A stretch of 64,000 bases of DNA from Cavia porcellus (Eukaryota > Chordata > Mammalia > Rodentia > Caviidae), in assembly GCF_034190915.1 (NCBI RefSeq), contig NW_026947501.1, positions 3,410,001 to 3,474,000 of the forward strand, in the 5' to 3' direction. The position numbers and the translations under genes were made by a program. This document shows positions 61,179 to 64,000 of the stretch, piece after piece; position 1 is the first letter of the stretch, and every line of letters begins with the position of its first letter. The notes beneath the pieces were generated by a model. That model ran no database searches. It was not told the origin of the DNA and saw only the letters and a program-made list of their open reading frames with translations.

Positions 61179-64000
61179 AGTGGCAATGTAGATTGTAGAA
61201 AAGCACCACAGTGTGGTCAGCATGGGGAGGTCAGGAAACATGCAGTGGCAATGTGGGATAGCTTTCTGAAAAACATTCCGGGGTGGTGCGCATTGTAAGG
61301 CATTCTAAAGGCCATTCACTAGTAGGAGTGAGAAAAACATCATGGCGTGGTGTGAATTGGAGGGCCTGAATCAGGATAGGCAGTGAGTGGCAATGTAGGA
61401 TGGAGAAAAGCAGCAAAGGGTGGTCATCATGTGGAGGTCAGGACACATGTAGTGGCAAAGTAGGATAGTTTTCTGAAAAACATCACGGGGTGGTGCCCAT
61501 TGTAAGGCTTTCTAACAGGCCATTCACTAGTAGGAGTGTGAAATACATCATGGTGTGGTGTGAATCAGAGGACATGAATCAAGTTAGACAGTGAGTGGCA
61601 ATGTAAAATGGAGAAAAGCACCACAGTGTGGTCAGCATGGGGAGGTCAGGAAACATTCAGTGTCAATGTAGGATAGGTTTCTGATAAACATCTCTGGGTG
61701 GTGCACATTGTAAGGGTTTCTAACAGGCCATTCATTAGTAGGAGTGAGAAAAACATCACGTGGTACTGTAAATCGGTGGGCCTGAATTAGGATAGGCAGT
61801 GAGTGGCAACATAACATGGAGAAAAGCACCACGGTTTGATCAGCATGGGGAGGTCAGGAAACATGCAGTGGCAATGTAGGAAATGTTTCTGAAAAACATC
61901 ACGGGGTCGAGCGCCTTGTAAGGGTATCTAACCGGCCATTCCCTGGTAGGAGTGAGAAATACATCACGGGAAGGTGTGAATCGGAAGGCCTGAATCAGAG
62001 TAGGCAGTGAGTGGCAATGTAGGATGGAGAAAAGCACCACGGCACGGTCATCATGGGGAGGTCAGGACACATGCAGCGGCAATGTAGGATAGGTTTCTGA
62101 AAAACATCGCGGCGTAGTGCGCATGGTAAGGGTTTCTAACAGGCCATTTACTAGTAGGATTGAGAAATACATCATGGTGTGGTGTGAATTAGAGGGCCTG
62201 AATCAAGTTTGACAGTGAGTGGCAATGTAGGATGGGGAAAAGCCCCACGGGTTGGTGAGCATGGGAGGTCAGGAAACATGCATTGTCAATGTACAAAACG
62301 TTTCTGAAAAACGTCGCGGGGTTGTGCGCATTGTAAGTGTGTGTAGCAGGCCCTTCACTAGTAGGAGTGAGAAAAACATCCCATGGTGCTGTGAATCGGA
62401 GGGGCTGAATTAGGATTGGCAGTGAGTGGCAATGAAGAATGGAGAAAAGCACCGCGGGTTGGTCAACATGGGGAGGTCAGGAAACATGTAATGGCAATGT
62501 AGGGTAGGTTTCTGAAAAACATCGCGGGGTGGTGCACATTGTAGGGCTTTCTACCCAGCCATTCGCAAGGAGGAGTGAAAAAAACATCACAGGGTGGTGT
62601 GAATCAGAGGGTCTGAATTAGGATAGGCTGTAAGTGGCAATGTAGGAGGGAGAAAAGCACCACGGGTTTGTCAGCATGGGGAGGCAAGGAAACATGCAGT
62701 GGCAATGTAGAATATGTTTCTGATAATCATCACTGGGTGGTGCGCATTGTAAGGGTTTCTAAAAGGCCATTCACTATTAGGAGTGAGAACAACATCACGC
62801 GGTGATATGAATTGGAGGGCCTGAATCAGGATAGGCATTGAGTGGCAATGTAGGATGGAGAAAAGCAGCAAAGGGTGGTCATCATGGGGAGGTCAGGACA
62901 CATGCAGTGGCAAAGTAGGATAGTTTTCTGAAAAACATCACGGTGTGGTGCGGATTTTAAGGGTTTCTAACAGGCCTTTCACTAGTAGGAGTGAGAAAAA
63001 CATCACGGGGTGGTGTGAATCAGATGTTCTGAATTAGGATAGGCAGTGAGTGGCAATGTAGGATGGAGAAAAGCACCTCGGGGTGTTCAGCATGGGGTGG
63101 TCAGGAAACATGCAGTGGCAATATAGGATAGGTTTCTGAAAAAAACAGCGGGGTGGTGCGCATTGTAAGGGTTTCTAACAGGCCATTCACTAGTAGGAGT
63201 GAGAACAACATCACGGGGTGGTTTGAATCAGATGTTCTGAATTAGGATATACAGTGAGTGGCAATGTAGGATGGACAAAAGCACCATGGGGTTGTCAGCA
63301 TGGGGAGGTCAGGAAACATGCAGTGGCAATGTAGGATAGTTTTCTGAAAAACATCACGGGGTGGTGGGCCTTGAAAGGGTTACTAACAGGCCTTTCACTA
63401 GTAGGAGTGAGAAAAACATCACGGGGTGGTGTGAATCAGATGTTCTGAATTAGGATAGGCAGTGATTGGCAATGTAGGATGGAGAAAAGCACCTCGGGGT
63501 GTTCAGCATGGTGTGGTCAGGAAACATGCAGTGGCGATATAGGATAGGTTTCTGAAAAAAACAGCGGGGTGGTGCGCATTGTAAGGGTTTCTAACAGGCC
63601 ATTCACTAGTAGGAGTGAGAAACACATCACGGGGTGGTTTGAATCAGATGTTCTGAATTAGGATATACAGTGAGTGGCAATGTAGGATGGACAAAAGCAC
63701 CATGGGGTTGTCAGCATGGGGAGGTCAGGAAACATGCAGTGGCAATGTAGGATTGGTTTCTGAAAAACATCGCTGGTTGTGTGCATTGTAAGGCTTTCTA
63801 ACAGGCCATACACTAGTAGGAATGAGAAAAACATCACAAGGTGGTGTGAATCGTAGGGCCTGAATTAGGATAGGCAGTGAGTGGCAATATAAAATGGAGA
63901 AAAGCACCACGGTGTGGTCAGCATGGGGAGGTCAGGAAACATGCAGTGGCAATGTAGGAAAGGTTTCTGAAAAACATCACGGGGTGGTGCGCCTTGTAAG
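61179..64000 (+). repeat. Tail: diverged further copy of the long-period HOR
   Basis: About 61300-62990 follows 21180-22870 at an offset near 40121 bp (and 56700-58390 at about 4601 bp). Shared variants include GAAACATTCAGTGTCAATG, CATAACATGGAG, GAGCGCCTTGTAAGGGTATC and CATCATGGTGTGGTGTGAAT. From about 63060 it matches about 23355 onward (GCACCTCGGGGTGTTCAGCA), so a few hundred bases present at 22870-23355 are missing here. A two-monomer duplication then follows. It is visibly more diverged than the main block copies. It runs off the window end. Confidence 0.72.
63065..63760 (+). repeat. Two-monomer (416-bp) tandem duplication
   Basis: The pair of monomers with GCACCTCGGGGTGTTCAGCA and AAAAAAACAGCGGGG followed by ATGGACAAAAGCACCATGGG begins at about 63071 and again at about 63487, an offset of 416 bp. 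The matching place in copy 1 (about 23365-23640) has the pair only once, so this is a local gain in the tail. Confidence 0.78.

Larger units (their letters stand above)
1..64000 (+). repeat. 208-bp satellite DNA array, head-to-tail, whole window
   Basis: A unit of about 208 bp recurs without a break from end to end. Landmarks that return every 208 bp are TTTCTAACAGGCCATTCACT, AGTAGGAGTGAGAAAAACAT, GGCAGTGAGTGGCAATGTAG and CATGGGGAGGTCAGGAAACA. All monomers point the same way; I saw no inverted monomer. Neighbouring monomers differ by scattered substitutions and 1-3 base indels, while monomers one HOR period apart are much closer. The only foreign DNA is the SINE at 17107 and its copy at 52627. 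No gene, other RNA gene or CpG island is visible. The family name is unknown to me. Satellites of this kind are typical of mammalian constitutive heterochromatin, but chromosomal position is not shown by the sequence. Confidence 0.97.

Noticed and set aside
1..64000. Hundreds of short open frames, mostly about 66 codons on the minus strand, with a recurring peptide beginning MVLFSILHCHS
   Set aside because: They are one frame of the 208-bp repeat, reappearing once per monomer and changing frame because 208 is not divisible by 3. They end within a monomer, vary freely in residues and stops, and match no domain I know. The longest (18756-19211, 151 codons) merely joins neighbouring monomers through indels.
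1..64000. CRISPR array
   Set aside because: There are no short repeats separated by unique spacers. Repeat and would-be spacer are both parts of the same 208-bp monomer, and the window carries a eukaryotic SINE.
1..64000. CENP-B box
   Set aside because: I looked for TTCGnnnnAnnCGGG on both strands at each TTCG and CGAA seen and found no match, so centromere function cannot be argued from it.
1..64000. TEAD/YY1-like motifs (CATTCC, GGCCATT) as regulatory sites
   Set aside because: Short matches carried by the repeat consensus with no sign of selection. They cannot be told from chance.

Overview
The whole window is one tandem satellite DNA array from a eukaryotic, almost certainly mammalian, genome. 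No protein-coding gene is supportable. The unit is about 208 bp, repeated head-to-tail in one orientation for all 64 kb (roughly 300 monomers). Each monomer is itself a degenerate trimer of about 69-bp subrepeats sharing a core close to GAAAAACATCACGGGGTGGT. The only non-satellite DNA is one short tRNA-derived SINE, present twice at equivalent positions (17107-17215 and 52627-52735, minus strand). Its ID-like head (GGGGCTGGGGATTTAGCTCA), A and B boxes and A-tail point to a rodent. A squirrel-family host is my best guess, from memory of similar elements and not from any search.

The array is organised at four scales: (1) about 69-bp subrepeats; (2) the 208-bp monomer; (3) several higher-order repeats (HORs), namely a 13-mer of about 2.70 kb (1-5745, 32841-41265), a 12-mer of about 2.50 kb (about 5746-15980 and its copy at 41266-51500), and a longer-period domain (offsets of 4.4, 4.6 and 6.3 kb) at about 19081-25665, 54600-61178 and into the tail; (4) a block of at least 25.66 kb present twice at an offset of 35520 bp (1-25665 and 35521-61178). 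The two block copies look almost identical by eye. I found three substitutions and one A-tract length change (48 versus 41 A). Both copies carry the same SINE with the same target-site duplication, so the SINE inserted before the block was duplicated.

Region by region: 1-5745 13-mer HOR; 5746-15980 12-mer HOR; 15981-19080 mixed monomers with the SINE; 19081-25665 long-period HOR; 25666-32840 sequence seen once, including a 1870-bp nine-monomer duplication; 32841-35520 another 13-mer HOR segment; 35521-61178 second block copy; 61179-64000 a tail that continues the long-period HOR.

The many short open frames, mostly about 66 codons on the minus strand, are a by-product of the repeat. They recur once per monomer, shift frame because 208 is not a multiple of three, and have no recognisable domain. 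The interest here is repeat evolution (nested amplification, a dated insertion, polarised breakpoints, a phase-locked A-tract), not a gene system. Whether the array is centromeric, pericentromeric or subtelomeric cannot be told from the sequence; I saw no canonical CENP-B box. All repeat comparisons were made by eye, so HOR edges are approximate unless stated as exact.
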